From Branchiostoma lanceolatum (lineage: Eukaryota > Chordata > Leptocardii > Amphioxiformes > Branchiostomatidae): a stretch of 64,000 nucleotides of DNA. The position numbers were made by a program, and so were the translations under genes. Shown in pieces: positions 1 to 11,699 of the stretch; positions within the stretch are counted from its first letter, which is position 1; the number at the start of each line of letters is the position of its first letter. The notes below the pieces were generated by a model. That model made no database searches and was not told the DNA's origin. It saw only the letters and a program-made list of their open reading frames with translations. The DNA is taken from positions 3,706,001-3,770,000 of the forward strand of contig NC_089724.1 in assembly GCF_035083965.1 (NCBI RefSeq). The letters are read 5' to 3'.

Positions 1-193
1 ATACTGTAGATGCATCTACTTTCGGGGTGGTTTCATTTCACAGTAGGAGGAAAAAGCTGGTCTGCACAGTGTTTAGTGTTAAAACAATTTGGCAGTACAG
101 TAGAATGGAAAAAAAAACTGGCGATTTCGTGGTATGAGGTCACAAAACTACAGCAAAGGTTTCAAGATTTACAGTAGTAGGAAATCCACTTAC

Positions 194-3100
194 CAAAAGT
201 TGATGGCGAGATTCCTGTGCTGGGTGGAGCTGGGGTAAGACTGGACCTCGTGCCACCAGTGTGCCGGCATGTACAGCACCTCTCCCTCCTCTATAGTACA
301 GTTCATAGGCACGGCTTCAGCAAACTTAGGGAACCTCTGTGTAAGGAACAAATAGTACAGTGTTATACACAGGTGCCACATGAGTGTGCTGGTATGTACA
401 TCACCTCTCCCTCTATAGTACAGTTCACAGGCAAACTTAGGGAACCTTTGTTTATTAGGTACAAACAGAATAAAGTTTTAAAGACCAAAGCTCAAAGATA
501 TGAAACCATCGGCTCTAGAAGTATTCGTGTAGTTATTTTCCAACTATCACTAAACCGTCAAGAATAACAAAAACCTCAGCGACATTGATAGATAACATAT
601 TGACGAATTCTTTAACGAGCCCATGCACATCAGGTCTCCTTGTTACAGATATATCTGATCATCTTCCAATATTCCACATTATAGAATATGTATGTAATAG
701 AGACAAGAAAATTGAATATGAAAAACGCAAGTGCAGGAAATTCAATAGAAAAAATATTGATAGTTTTAAACATGTTTTATCCGAGGAAACTTGGGATTGT
801 GTACAAAACAACACAAATGCAAATTCTGCTTATTGTGACTTCATGCAAATTTTTAATTCACACTTTGACACATGTTTCCCCCTATCAAACTCTACAGCAA
901 AGCAAAATCTAGGCATCGACAAGCCTTGGTTTACTACAGGTCTCCGCAAGTCCTCTAAAATGAAAAATAGACTCTACAAGAAATATTTAAAAAATCCTAC
1001 ACCAACAAAACTGCATAGTTACAAATCGTACAGAAACAAATTCAACAGGCTGATTCGTAATTGCAAAAGGAAATATTACCAAGACCAATTTACAGCTGCA
1101 TCCACTAACATACGAAAAACCTGGAAACTAATCAATGAAATTATGAACAGGAAAAAGGCAACTAATATTCTTCCGAATAAATTTATTGATGGGGAATAGA
1201 CCGATCCCAAAGCCACGCCCCCTGTTCGATTTCGAACACCTCCGTCAAAAACAGGGTTTGACGGACCAAACATGGCCGCCGCGGCAAGGTTGAAAATAAT
1301 GCCACTGACTTGGGTTTAGCTTTTGTGGCACTGAAACCCTTTCAGAGCGGGCCAAATAAGAATGCTATGTCTTCTTTGTTGAAGGCTGTATCCACCGGGT
1401 AGAGTTGTTTAAGGAGGAGGTAGGTGCAGTTGCGGTGAGAGCGTAATGTTTTCGGTCAATGTTAAAGCGGTATGCGCCGCATAGCTTTCCCTTGTCGGTG
1501 GGCATCAGCGCCCAGTTTCTGAGAAGCAGGCGATGCACGTGTAAAACAGGGTTCATATATCTGTGACAGGGTTCCCACTGTATTGACTGCATGCATAACA
1601 GCTGCATTGTATTCAGTAACTAAGAATTAAAATGCATCCTTTTACTTCCCTGTTCACTTTCAAGTTAACCAGTTTCACACACCAGTAACTGAAGAGACGA
1701 AACTCTGCGCTAGCGGACTTTGTAGTAAGTCAGCATGTGGTTCAAGCTTCCTCCCCTTGAGTGCCCGATCTATTTTCTTTTTAAATTCGTTTTTGTTCTG
1801 AGCATGCATTCAACCAATACAGTGGAAAACCTGTCCCAGATATACGTACCCTGCTTTACACGCGCCATTTCTGCCCCGCCAACGCTGTTTTTGACGGAGG
1901 TGGGCTAAATAGAACAGGGGGTTCTATCGGTCTTCTATTCGTTCGATATGGTGTTCGACAGGATCGGTCTATTGGAGGTATCTGATCCAAAAGCCATAGT
2001 AGACAAATTTAATGATTTTTTTGTAAACATTGGCCCCTCTCTTGCAAAAGAAATTGATGAAACAGATATTTCTCCTGAGTCATACCTTTTAAATTCGTAC
2101 CCACCTATAAGCTCTTTTGAAGAACCCACCGCAACGGAAATCCATGATATAATTATGAATTTAAAAAACGCAGCTCCTGGCCAAGACGAAATAAGTGCCT
2201 TGCTGTTAAAACAGATTGTTCCCGAAATTCTAGAGCCAATAACACATGTTTTTAAGACTTCTCTGAGAAACGGAGTAGTGCCAGCAGACCTTAAAATAGC
2301 CAAAGTTATACCATTGTACAAAGCCGGAGATCCGTGTGTTTTCACCAATTATCGTCCAATATCAATCTTACCGGCCTTCTCAAAAATCTTGGAAAAAGTA
2401 GTTTATAAACGGATTGTGAATCACCTTGAAATCAATAATATATTATATGCGCATCAATATGGATTTCGAAAAAAATACTCGACATATATGGCACTCTTGC
2501 AACTTGTTGACAAAATCACCACATCCTTAGAAAATAACGAATACACGATAGGAATATTTCTTGACCTTTCCAAAGCATTCGATACAGTAGATCACAACAT
2601 ACTTCTCAACAAACTATTCACCTATGGATTTACCGACTCTGCCCTTCGTTGGCTAAAAGACTACTTAACTAACAGAAAACAGTTCGTCTCTAATAGAAAT
2701 AATATTTCCTCCCAAAATGTCTTAACATGTGGCGTACCACAAGGATCCATTCTTGGTCCCCTCTTGTTTTTAATTTATGTTAACGACTTGGCATCAGTAT
2801 CAAATAAATTATTTGCTCTGTTATTTGCAGATGATACAAACTTATTTATGTCCCACAAAAACTTTGACACGTTAGTAACATCTATGAATAATGAATTGTA
2901 TAAGATAAATCAATGGTTCAAGGCAAATAAATTGTCCCTTAACGTAAAAAAAACTAATTTTATTATCTTTGTAGGAAGGAACAAGAAATACGATAAAGAA
3001 AAGGCTAGGATCTATATTAATGACAATGCTATCAATCAAGTAAGTCACACCCGTTTTTTAGGCGTTATTATAGACGAGAAACTTTCATGGAAGAACCAAA

Positions 3101-6100
3101 TTGATTTTGTTTGCAAAAAAATTTCCAAAAACATAGGCATCATTAGAAAAGTCAAATCTTTGCTGTCACGAAACATATTTATGGTTCTTTATTACAGTTT
3201 GATTTACCCTTATCTAACTTATTGCAACATAATTTGGGGTAGTACGTACACAACATCCATCAATCCTGTTTACCTCCTTCAAAAGCGCTTTGTACGAATA
3301 GCAGCCAATGCGTCATTCACAGCACACACAGCAGCTCTGTTTCGTGATTTAAATGTTATGACTGTATTTGACATCAATAAATTTCAAATTGCCTTATTTG
3401 TCCATAAAATTGTCCATAATAGCTCTTCCCTACCTGAACAATACAAAGGTCTTTTAAATTTCAACTCAGATATCCATCACCACTATACGAGACAACATAA
3501 TCTTTTAAGATCAATTAAGACAAAAACTACTCAAAAACAACATACAATAATGTTTAGAGGCCCCACCGTATGGAACAATCTCAGCCAAATTCTACAGTCC
3601 TGCTCGTCTTTACCTAGTTTCAAAAAACCTTTAAAGATAGATGTCATAGAACATCCAAGTATTACTTTCTCCTGATTTGTTTGTTTTCCTTGTTTTCCAC
3701 TTTTCCTTTGGTATCTGATGACAAAATAATTCATATGATTGTTATTTTTGTATAATTTTGACCTATTTCTTTATAAATTGTTATTCATTATAATACTTAT
3801 TATGTTTACAACTCATAATTTACTTTGTAGTTCCTCCTCTTTTCATTTGTTTCATTAGGATTTATGTTAAAATTCCAATTTCTTCTTTCGTTAGTTTTTC
3901 TTAGTTTCGATGATATATAATTTTGTAAAAATCCCATTTGAGTAGTTTAGGGGAGGCCCCCGAAAAGCCGTATAGGCTTCTGGCCTCTCCTGCATGTATT
4001 CTTTACTCTATTTCTCTTTGTTTTTTTATATTGTACATATGCGAAGAAACAATAAACAATAAACAAAGTAACTGGAGCCCTCTGATTAAACACAAAAATC
4101 TATACAGTCATGATAATTGACAAAGCACATTTTGCATTTCACCACATTGTAGAGAACTTTGAAATAATCCATGTAAGTTGAACCTTCTTAGTTCTTACCT
4201 TAAAGTTAGGCTTAAGGATGTCCACAGGAGACATGGCAAAGGTGCCTACCTCCAGCAGGGTTTTCCTGCGGAACTTCCCAGTCCTGTTGTTGAACCACAG
4301 GATGGCGTCAAGGATCGGTGCCTCGTACAGCCTGGTGCTGTCGTGGGGCTCAAACAGGATCACCTCTTTCTTCCCACTTATCTGGAGAGAAAATAGAATA
4401 ATGTTAGGTGTAAACATGCATGGGTTAAGAAATACATACCAACGCGGCCGCGACCGGCATGAAATGGGACCACACAGAGCCCAATCCCTGCCCATGGCGA
4501 CCGCCTCATTTTAAAGCATGTGTCGCATCGAATACAAATGTCAATATAAAAAAATGACAGGTTCATGCATGTTGCTCAGAGGTTTCACACTAGCTGTTAT
4601 GTTTATTACATGTATTGCAGTAGTAAACAAGCCGCTAGGGGACCCATAATCTAATCATTTCCTTGTCTCATCAAGACCTACCCACCTACCAAATATCAAG
4701 ACAATCCATCCAGGCCTTCTCCAGTTATTCTGCTATTTTACACACCCACACACATACAAACGCTACCCTCTGCATAACCTTCTCGGCGAAGGTAATTAAA
4801 TGTGAACATGGACATCTTTTCCTTCTGTATATTCTAAGGTAAAACCTGCACTCTTGTCATGGTGGATGCTTGGAGATGATATAAAACTAAAAACAAATAC
4901 TATTTGAGAAAATTAAGAAATCATGTGATTGGGCATGCTGTTTCAGGCACACTTCTGCTGTAGAGTTGTTCACCATCAGGAGTGTAACAGGGGCCCTGAT
5001 GCCTGTTTACTGTGCAGAGATCTAGAGGGGAAAACAAGTCCACCGACCAACAAATAAAGATCAAAGATGAAGAGTCACCATTTCCATGCTTGTCATTGGT
5101 CAAGAATGGGCCGATCATATCACACTGTTTCCCTTTACCATACTAATGATTCGTTTACAGTAATAACACTTTTCCAAGTAGCTCAAGTCAGAAAGATTTC
5201 CAATTGTGTTTTTAGAACAATATTATCAATTAACGAATTTTATCTCTAATTTAATGAATATTGACAAGTCATTCATAAATTTTATAGGCCATCAATGTTT
5301 CATTTAATTTCATTCATGTATTCGTTTTTGAACAGGCTTATGACCATTGGATGATCTGCCAATAATTGCATAAAGAGTGAATCTGAATTCTGATTGGTCT
5401 TAGATTTTTATTCATATTTCCAACAGCCAATCAGAAGTCAAAGATTTTAAAAAATGCAACCACAAATCAAATCAAAAGGCAAGACTGCCATAAACAAAAA
5501 GCTACATCACACACCAAAAGAGACAGGTAGGATGCTGTAGGAACAAAGTTTGTACAGTAAGAACTTCTGTAAGAAATCTAAACCTGTATGTGTTCAAAAG
5601 AACATTAAGTATGGGCCAAAGATAGGAAAGAAAACATGCAAACTGCAATGGTCAGGCTGCATGCATTGCATACTAACGAATTTTCAAAGCTAATCACTCT
5701 CCAAATGACTGTGTATCTCTGTTATATTGTATCTGACCCTTACCTCTTCCCTCATGACCTCAATGAAAAGCGGCCTGCGTGCCGATTTGAGCTTATCATG
5801 AATAAACAAAGGTTCAAACAAACAAACAAAAGAGATGATGTATCCGTTGCCTGTAGGAGCAGTGCATTAATCTGTACAGTAACGAAGAACTCAGTTTCGA
5901 GATCTAAACCTGTATTGTAAGTGTTCAAAAGAACATTAAATATGGGTTAGAGATAGAAAAAAACATGCAACCGGCACAATTCACAATCAAAAGTTGTATG
6001 TAATACAGGAAGCTAGGTCACACACCGAAAGAAAGAGGTAGGTTAGTATCATTTGTGAGTCAATCTCACACTGTACAGGAAGAACGGTACATCATATTAT

Positions 6101-8720
6101 GTGCTGTAAGTGTAAATTCAATGTCTTACCTGGCACAGTAGGTTTTCCCAGGGGTCAAAGTGCAGCTTGCCGAGCGTGTTGCCGTCGCTGAGCCACATGT
6201 TCAGATCGTGCCAGGTCAGCAGGTCAGTCACGAACGGAAAACCTGAAGATACAAAAAGGCCCACCTTGATAATACAGTTGTAACATCCCAATTTCTTCTA
6301 AACATTAGTGCATTAGATATGAGATCTATGAAGATTGCCATCCGAAACATCAAGTCTCCCGATGGTCTCAAATTGGTATGCTGTCAGCTTTTCATCAAGC
6401 TTGCCTGCCGTTAGCTTTAGTCGCTCCCCAATGAATGGGTACGTGCCTGTATTGGGAGAGGTCTACCATAAGGATGGGGCTAAAGCTAACATTTCATACG
6501 TAAAAATAATACAGAATGAGAAAATGACGTCAAGAAACTAACAGCAAGTGAGTGAGAATTGCACAAAATGTGAACTAGATTTTCTTTTTTTACAATATCC
6601 TTAAGTGACTTGACCTGACCATGATATGTATAGCCAGAAACAGTAACAAGCCTTGTGTTCACCAGGAATGTCTGCCTGTAATGACGGCATGTACTGTGGA
6701 ATCGATGAGTACTCCAGGTACGCCGAGATGTTCTTCACCTCCATCCTTGACGTCTCCTCTATCATGTCCAGGAACTTCCCCAATTCCAGGTTCATGGTCG
6801 CCGGCCGCACCACAACCAAGTCCGGAAACGGCAGCTTGTCTCGGAGTTGGAGGGGAATCTGGAACGTACCAAAATCCTCCCACAGGGAGGCGTCCTCCAC
6901 TCCCTCATACTCCCCTCCAGAAGTCAGCTTTATGCGGACTTCTTTCTTGCCTAATCTTTCCCTGAGGAATTCGCTGGACCACTTTTTGAGGACATTCCAC
7001 TGGTCCATTGCTCCCTTGATTATGACTGGCCGCGAATGTTTGATGTAGTTGTGGAAGAACTCTGCGCGTGTGGGCATGGGTATTCTCTCACATTCTACTA
7101 TTCTATCCGAAACTTTCTGTTTTCCTGATGAGCTTGGTGATTCCATTCTCTCTCTGCCACCATTTTCAACATTAAGTGTGACAGAGTCTGAGTGTCGATA
7201 TTCCCCTACAGTCCTGAACTCATCGTGGACTTCATATAAACCACAGGTCTCAGCCTCTGTAGGCGCTGTGTGGCTGTTGACCATGTACTGTTCTGTTGTG
7301 TTGGTCAGACCAAACTTCACACCCATGGTAAAACTGCTGACATCAGAAACATGGAAGATGTTCCCCAGGATTTCTTCTCTATGGAGGCCTTGGAATGTTA
7401 AGTCTCCTTCAAGAGTTCTGTCAAGTAAGAGAAGAAAGAAAAAAGTTCAAACATTAACATTTATCAAGAAAAAAATCCATAGATTTACACCACAGGGAGT
7501 AGACAGCAATTGTTTCAGCAACTATCTTATTGTCCTCAAACACATAGATCTGATTCTGCTATCCTGTACCTGTCCTTGGTGCTGATCATGTAGCTACATG
7601 GTCTTTTATCAATGTGTAACATACAAGTTATGTATGTCAGATACCTAGGCGGAATGAAGTATTGTTGTTGACTTGTCTGCGTGTCTGTCTGTCTGTCTGT
7701 GTGTGTGTGTATGTACGTATTTCTGACCTACTAAGCAGCATGGGTAAAGGATTATAGTCTGCCATCTCCTTGTTTTCATGATAGGTTTTGAATTATTATT
7801 TGATGGTGTTGAATTACATAACCATAATGATTATAGAATCGTATACAGTGAAATATATAACAATATTCACACCTGTAAGTGTTGCAGTTCTGGTTGAGGA
7901 ACTCCACCATGACATCAGGCGACCTTGACTCTGTGTAAAAATATGCCCTTGGTTTGGCCTTGGGAGGCCGTATCAGATAGTTCCTCTCCGTGGGCGCTCG
8001 AGGGAAGAACGCGACTTCCTTGGGCTCACCTTCAAGTTCTCTATCAACTGCCCACTTCAATTTCTCTCCTGTCTCCCACCTGGGTGTTTAGCAAGGACAA
8101 AAAAATCAAGCAGTTTAAGTTCGATAGTTAACCTTCAAATGTTTGCAGTGAAATTAAGCCCCAACAAAAATAGATATATTTACAATACAAGGACTCAGAT
8201 GATATGCTTGTCAAGTCCCAATTACATCACAGTCAAAAGTTGAGCACTAATGGTATTTGTAATGCAAGATTAGATCATCCACATATTGGGTCACTTTCCT
8301 TGGGAAGGTTTGGTGGTAGTGTAACTTGTTATATTGATAATCGTCATCACATCTTGTATGGTGTGTATTGATCACAAAACTAGTACATTCCCTTCAGAAA
8401 TGGTGTTAATCTCTTCAATAAGTCCTTAGCTCGACTTCCTACCTTTATCAAATCGTAACAAAAACCTACCTGAAGTCTCCGTGAATCACTCCCACCATCA
8501 CGCCCTCCTCGTATCGAAACGCCCTCTCCAGCGACACGAGGGTCGACACCACAGTCTCATTAACGGGCAACACGCCGGCAACGATACAGGCGTCTTGGAG
8601 AATCATCTCTACGTCCTGAGGCGAGAACTGGTATAAGGAGGAAGAGACTTGAAACTGGAGCGCGAGAAATAAGAATAATATCTTCAGAACCCGGGAAAGA
8701 TGGTCGGTTCTAGGCGACAT
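194..8720 (-). CDS. JmjC-domain (cupin_8) ER/secreted oxygenase-like protein, paralogue 1, 3' end outside window
   Basis: Exons by splice signals and phase: 8720-8470, 8079-7873, 7417-6663, 6242-6130, 4381-4199, 336-194. The last exon should lie left of base 1. The start is the Met conserved in all three paralogues (MSPRTDHLSR), directly before a hydrophobic signal peptide. An in-frame Met nine codons upstream (8747) is possible. After the leader comes a roughly 130-residue N-terminal region of uncertain, perhaps thioredoxin-like, fold. The JmjC part follows: HFD (residues about 432-434) in LHFDPWENLLCQ, a GKKEVILFEP strand with candidate 2-oxoglutarate lysines, and the distal His in MPAHWWHEVQS. 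Established knowledge: HxD...H binds Fe(II) in FIH/JMJD7-type hydroxylases. The substrate is unknown. This copy keeps the W-E-N-L-L form after HFD, which the other two have changed. Intron 5 is swollen by a LINE. No frameshift was seen in the six visible exons. Confidence 0.85.
250..460 (-). repeat. JmjC exon-6 acceptor repeat, about 1.7 units (paralogue 1)
   Basis: One full 123-bp unit (250-372) and one decayed, deleted unit (373 to about 460). The unit is the last ~36 bp of intron 5 plus the first ~87 bp of exon 6. The second unit has lost bases in the exon part and its acceptor region reads differently, so only the acceptor at 336 looks usable. It is the shortest of the three homologous arrays and may be ancestral or eroded. 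Confidence 0.8.
519..1195 (+). pseudogene. LINE ORF2, endonuclease C-terminus and linker (5' part of interrupted ORF)
   Basis: Open reading frame from about 519 with the endonuclease terminal motif TSATLIDNILTN...SDHLPIF, followed by a basic linker typical of the region between endonuclease and RT. The frame runs into a nested transposon at 1196 and resumes after 1973. Truncated at its 5' side, so no start codon is expected. Confidence 0.75.
1196..1973. mobile_element. Nested 778-bp non-autonomous DNA transposon (MITE-like) inside the LINE
   Basis: Ends are inverted copies: ATAGACCGATCC at the left, and the same preceded by one extra A when the right end is reverse-complemented. Further inward both sides share an inverted CACCTCCGTCAAAAACAG. 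The trinucleotide GGA flanks both ends (1193-1195 and 1974-1976), a likely target-site duplication. Removing the element and one GGA leaves the LINE frame continuous across the junction, which fixes the boundaries. No transposase-like coding was seen inside. Superfamily not assigned. Confidence 0.8.
1948..3675 (+). CDS. LINE reverse transcriptase (3' part of ORF2)
   Basis: A 575-codon open frame; the real LINE part starts near 1977. RT signatures in order: the NYRPISILPAFSKILEK block (residues about 134-150), DLSKAFDTVD (206-215, first catalytic Asp), CGVPQGSILGPLLF (261-274), and the FADD box (293-296). The C-terminal region ends with a GPTVWNNLSQ...SLPSFKK block typical of Jockey/CR1/L2 proteins. 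It would copy its RNA at a nicked target, but without the upstream endonuclease it should be non-functional. No stop or frameshift lies within the RT part, suggesting a fairly young insertion. Confidence 0.85.
   Translation: MVFDRIGLLEVSDPKAIVDKFNDFFVNIGPSLAKEIDETDISPESYLLNSYPPISSFEEPTATEIHDIIMNLKNAAPGQDEISALLLKQIVPEILEPITHVFKTSLRNGVVPADLKIAKVIPLYKAGDPCVFTNYRPISILPAFSKILEKVVYKRIVNHLEINNILYAHQYGFRKKYSTYMALLQLVDKITTSLENNEYTIGIFLDLSKAFDTVDHNILLNKLFTYGFTDSALRWLKDYLTNRKQFVSNRNNISSQNVLTCGVPQGSILGPLLFLIYVNDLASVSNKLFALLFADDTNLFMSHKNFDTLVTSMNNELYKINQWFKANKLSLNVKKTNFIIFVGRNKKYDKEKARIYINDNAINQVSHTRFLGVIIDEKLSWKNQIDFVCKKISKNIGIIRKVKSLLSRNIFMVLYYSLIYPYLTYCNIIWGSTYTTSINPVYLLQKRFVRIAANASFTAHTAALFRDLNVMTVFDINKFQIALFVHKIVHNSSSLPEQYKGLLNFNSDIHHHYTRQHNLLRSIKTKTTQKQHTIMFRGPTVWNNLSQILQSCSSLPSFKKPLKIDVIEHPSITFS
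4400..6129 (-). other. JmjC intron 4 with internal inverted CCAAT-type repeats
   Basis: Non-coding intron of paralogue 1. An A/T-rich segment with GATTGGTC...CAGCCAATCAG near 5392-5432 is conserved in the matching introns of paralogues 2 (16875-16920) and 3 (27702-27745). No gene or transposon end was identified. Confidence 0.5.
7685..7716. repeat. GT/CTGT microsatellite in JmjC intron 2, conserved in all copies
   Basis: (GTCT)n/(GT)n tract; corresponding tracts are at about 18932-18970 and 29816-29883. They vary in length among paralogues and are longest in paralogue 3. Confidence 0.85.
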
Positions 8721-9827
8721 GTTGGATAACGGGTGTGCGGGAGACACGACACATTCGTTAGTTTTTTAAAACTTTCCCAAACATGCAAACTCCGGCTAAA
8801 AGTTGCAACACTCGCCGGACCCCAACAGCGCAACAAATCGAACGCAGAACGTACCGTTTGGGTTCCATCGTTCGAACGCTGGAGTTCGAAACCAATTTGA
8901 CTTCAAATTTCACAATTTTTACAAGGTCGATAACTTGTACTAAAATCCTCTGTCTCTGTGTAATTGACTATCATCGTGTCACTTCTCATATTGCATGTGG
9001 TAGCCACAACAATGCAGCTTCTAATACCAAGTAATGTGTCTTGTGACACCTTGTCTTGCGAAATGTATCAAAAATGTAAGTAAAACGCGGGATAGTGTGC
9101 GTCCAGGCTGGTATTTCACCAACGTTATTTGCGTGTGGTCGCAGTTTTTTTAGGGGCAAACCCGTTGCTCCTCATATAACATAGACATTTTGGTATCAGG
9201 GTAAAGGTGACGAAAAGGACTATCGCGCTTTGTGATTAGCTAATGATTGGATCTAGGTGAACAGTTAATTTGTAAAGAAGACGAGCACAAATAAATTGAC
9301 CAAAAATTGCTAATGTTGGAAAGCCACCGCGGCCGCTGTCATTTTGCAATACAAGAAATATCTACATCGTTGTACTGGACAAGTCCTGTAGATGTGAAAA
9401 AAGTATAAACATTATGTAGGTCTGAGGCCTTTTTGTTACACCATAGGTAGTTGTTTACGGTACACCCGTGCATGCAACAGGGTCCAGCTGTGACCCGGCG
9501 AACGCCGTCTTTATTAATGAATGAAGACCTTTATTGTACATGTTTGCCCGACTGGGCTAAGCACATGTCACATGTTAACAAATCTATACATATTCACGAG
9601 TATTACCATATAAACATCCAGCATACTCTAGTATTTTCGACTTCCTCTCGCTTCTTGGTAATTGTATGAATGTACGAGGCTGTGTGATTAGTTGGTCTAT
9701 CTATAGAACGTTGCGCAAAACAGATGCGCATAGCCGTGTGCGGTTCGACTGCGATGAGGTCGGTGATTCCTTGAAAAGTGGTTACACGTTGCTGAGTTCA
9801 GTTAACGTTTCTATTGTTTTCTCCCAG
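8721..9827. other. 5' flank of JmjC paralogue 1, duplicated at 20605-21728
   Basis: No gene seen. Near-identical to the 5' flank of paralogue 2 over its full length, with small indels, so it moved with the gene in a block duplication. Contains a CTTTATTGTACATG...CCCGACTGGGCTAAGC motif near 9520-9560, related forms of which recur near 37600, so part of it is a dispersed repeat. Confidence 0.7.
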
Positions 9828-9937
9828 CCATCTGCGTGGACGGCACCTTCCATGAGTACGTCTTCACACCAGAGGGAAACTGCAACAGAGAGGCTTACGA
9901 CGTCTTCTTGGACGTGGGAGATTACACCCACTTCTAG
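9828..9937 (+). pseudogene. WDR45: Stray last exon of a WDR45/WIPI4-like gene (copy a)
   Basis: After an acceptor (TTTTCTCCCAG) the frame reads [18 protein letters not shown] and continues [11 protein letters not shown] to a stop at 9935-9937. This matches my recollection of the C-terminus of the autophagy beta-propeller protein WIPI4/WDR45. No other WD-repeat exon was found upstream on this strand, so it is an orphan exon copied with the surrounding block. The usual acidic C-terminal tail is changed to GDYTHF. Confidence 0.65.
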
Positions 9938-11389
9938 ACACTTTTATTTTCGTTTCAAGTCATCATCATTTGAGGTGAAGCATGATGCTTTTTCAAGTAG
10001 CTAGTGGTAGTACAATGCGGCTTCGCCACGGCTCTCCCTCATACACTGGGCCGCTGGATTTACGTCACCATCCGATATGACGAATGCAATTCCTTACAAC
10101 ATGTCCGCGCTGGAGTCGACCCCTAGGATCGAATTCGGGCCCTAGGATCCACGGAATATTATCCAGATGGCGAACATCGGGGTTGCGGGACACTAATTTA
10201 GCTATATACACACGTATGCCAGGGTAGAGATTTCAATCTGACAGAATGTATGACTCTGCCAGTAGAGATGCCAGTCAGAGTCTCAAGATCTCTTTTGATA
10301 GAGATCAGCATGCCAGGAATGTGTCAAAGCGGTCTCCCATTTGTACATCCCGAGTTTCAAATCATTTCGTTGATCTAAAGTGATCAACATTGAAAAAAAG
10401 TTGAAAAGATCTGTTTTTTTAAGCAAGGTCTTAAAATCTAAAGACTGATTGGGTTCTATACCTGCATTTCTGCCAGATTGGAATCTACACAGACATGTAC
10501 ATAAAACCGAAGCTTTTATATACACGAAGATGACTGTAAGAGCGCTTGCTAAGTGTAAAGATTGAATGCTTATTATTTATTTGCCATTTTGTAAAGTTTT
10601 GTCTCTTTCTTATCTAATTTGTATGTCAGTTTTGTAACAGAGTCAAACAATTGCAATGTGAGATGACATTTTGCTGCAATCCTTTTAACCCTCCCCCTTC
10701 TGCCTAACTCTGTTACCAATAGAGAATTGGCTGCCAAACGGCTACTTCAGTGTGCTAAAGGTTAAATCAAGTAAATGTAAAACAAGCCAAGTAAATGTGT
10801 AACTGAATCAATGTCTTTTTTCTCTTGAACTTGCACAACATAGAAATATGTATAGATATTGATCCCTTTAGGACTTTGGTCCATTCACCTTGAATATGTA
10901 CCGCAATACATAGAAATAAAATACCTTGCAACTGACCTGTCTTACTGTTTATAATCGCGAAGCAAATACATGAACCAGAACTGCATAAACTGAAAAAGCA
11001 TCATGGTCTTTCTTGCAACAGGAATTGTATTACTGCACAGCTGTGCCTAGCATAGAATCTGATAGAATTTACAATATGAATATGTTCAACATAGATTAAA
11101 TCTACAGGTTACAAGACAACTTCCATGAAGTAAACCCTATAGTGTACATCACCTTACACCAACATAAACTTCATCTTAGATCTACTCTCTTTTACAACAA
11201 ATATCTACATCTCTGTCTGGGATATACATCCACCAGCTAACTAAAGTTGCAACATTGCCAATCATATAACAATATGGCAATGAACAGATGAAATTTAACA
11301 TTCTTACCTAAACATCGAGATAAAAATACTAGTAGTATAATCTCAAGTTTTCAAGGGATTGTCAAACTTAAGTATTGAGGTCTAGGTGG
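9938..11389. other. Intergenic repeat region with damaged SINE
   Basis: No gene. About 10035-10195 is a tRNA-headed SINE body, minus orientation, with the head (A-box part) deleted. Compared with paralogue 2's flank, about 1.7 kb is missing at the junction near 10037. The rest (10200-11389) is A/T-rich sequence matching 23820-25030. Confidence 0.6.
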
Positions 11390-11699
11390 TTTGGTGCCAT
11401 GGGATCTTAAATGTTACAGTCATCCTAGCAGGTGCCTGTAATGTGGGGTCATGGGGTAAAGGTTGAAGGTCATCCTAGAAGGCACCTATAGTGATGGATT
11501 ATAGGCCAAGGGTTGAAGGTCAGCCCAGCATGTTGTCATTAGTGTGGAGTCTTAGGTTAAATGATGAAGGTCAGTCCAGCAGGTGCCTATAGTGTGGGGT
11601 TAAAGGTCATGCCAGCAAGCGGTTGTAGTGTGGAGTTAAAGGCTCAAGGTCAGCCCAGCAGGTGCTTGTAGTGTTGGATAATAGGTTAAAGATTGAAGG
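11390..11699 (-). repeat. 3' UTR made of degenerate copies of the last coding codons (paralogue 2)
   Basis: Directly after the stop codon (11702-11700) the minus strand carries about six degraded copies, 36-51 bp apart, of the segment that encodes the final residues R-H-L-L-G-stop (plus-strand core CAGCAGGTGCCTGTAGTGTG). The seventh, rightmost copy is the coding one. The same arrangement follows paralogue 3. Confidence 0.75.

Larger units (their letters stand above)
515..4066 (+). mobile_element. 5'-truncated non-LTR retrotransposon (L2/CR1/Jockey-like) in JmjC paralogue 1 intron 5
   Basis: Coding homology begins abruptly near 519, late in an APE-type endonuclease (motif SDHLPIF near 660), and runs through a reverse transcriptase to a stop at 3673-3675. 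A short 3' UTR ends in a simple tail of AATAAAC-type repeats near 4045-4066, as in CR1/L2-like LINEs. The 5' boundary is approximate. The element is antisense to the host gene, between its exons 5 and 6. It lacks most of the endonuclease and any ORF1, so it is probably dead on arrival. A 778-bp DNA element interrupts it. Confidence 0.85.

Noticed and set aside
6621-7585. Several plus-strand frames over JmjC exon 3 (and matching ones at 17957-18523 and 28785-29348)
   Set aside because: GC-rich antisense shadows of a conserved 760-bp coding exon. They recur in all paralogues only because the exon does.
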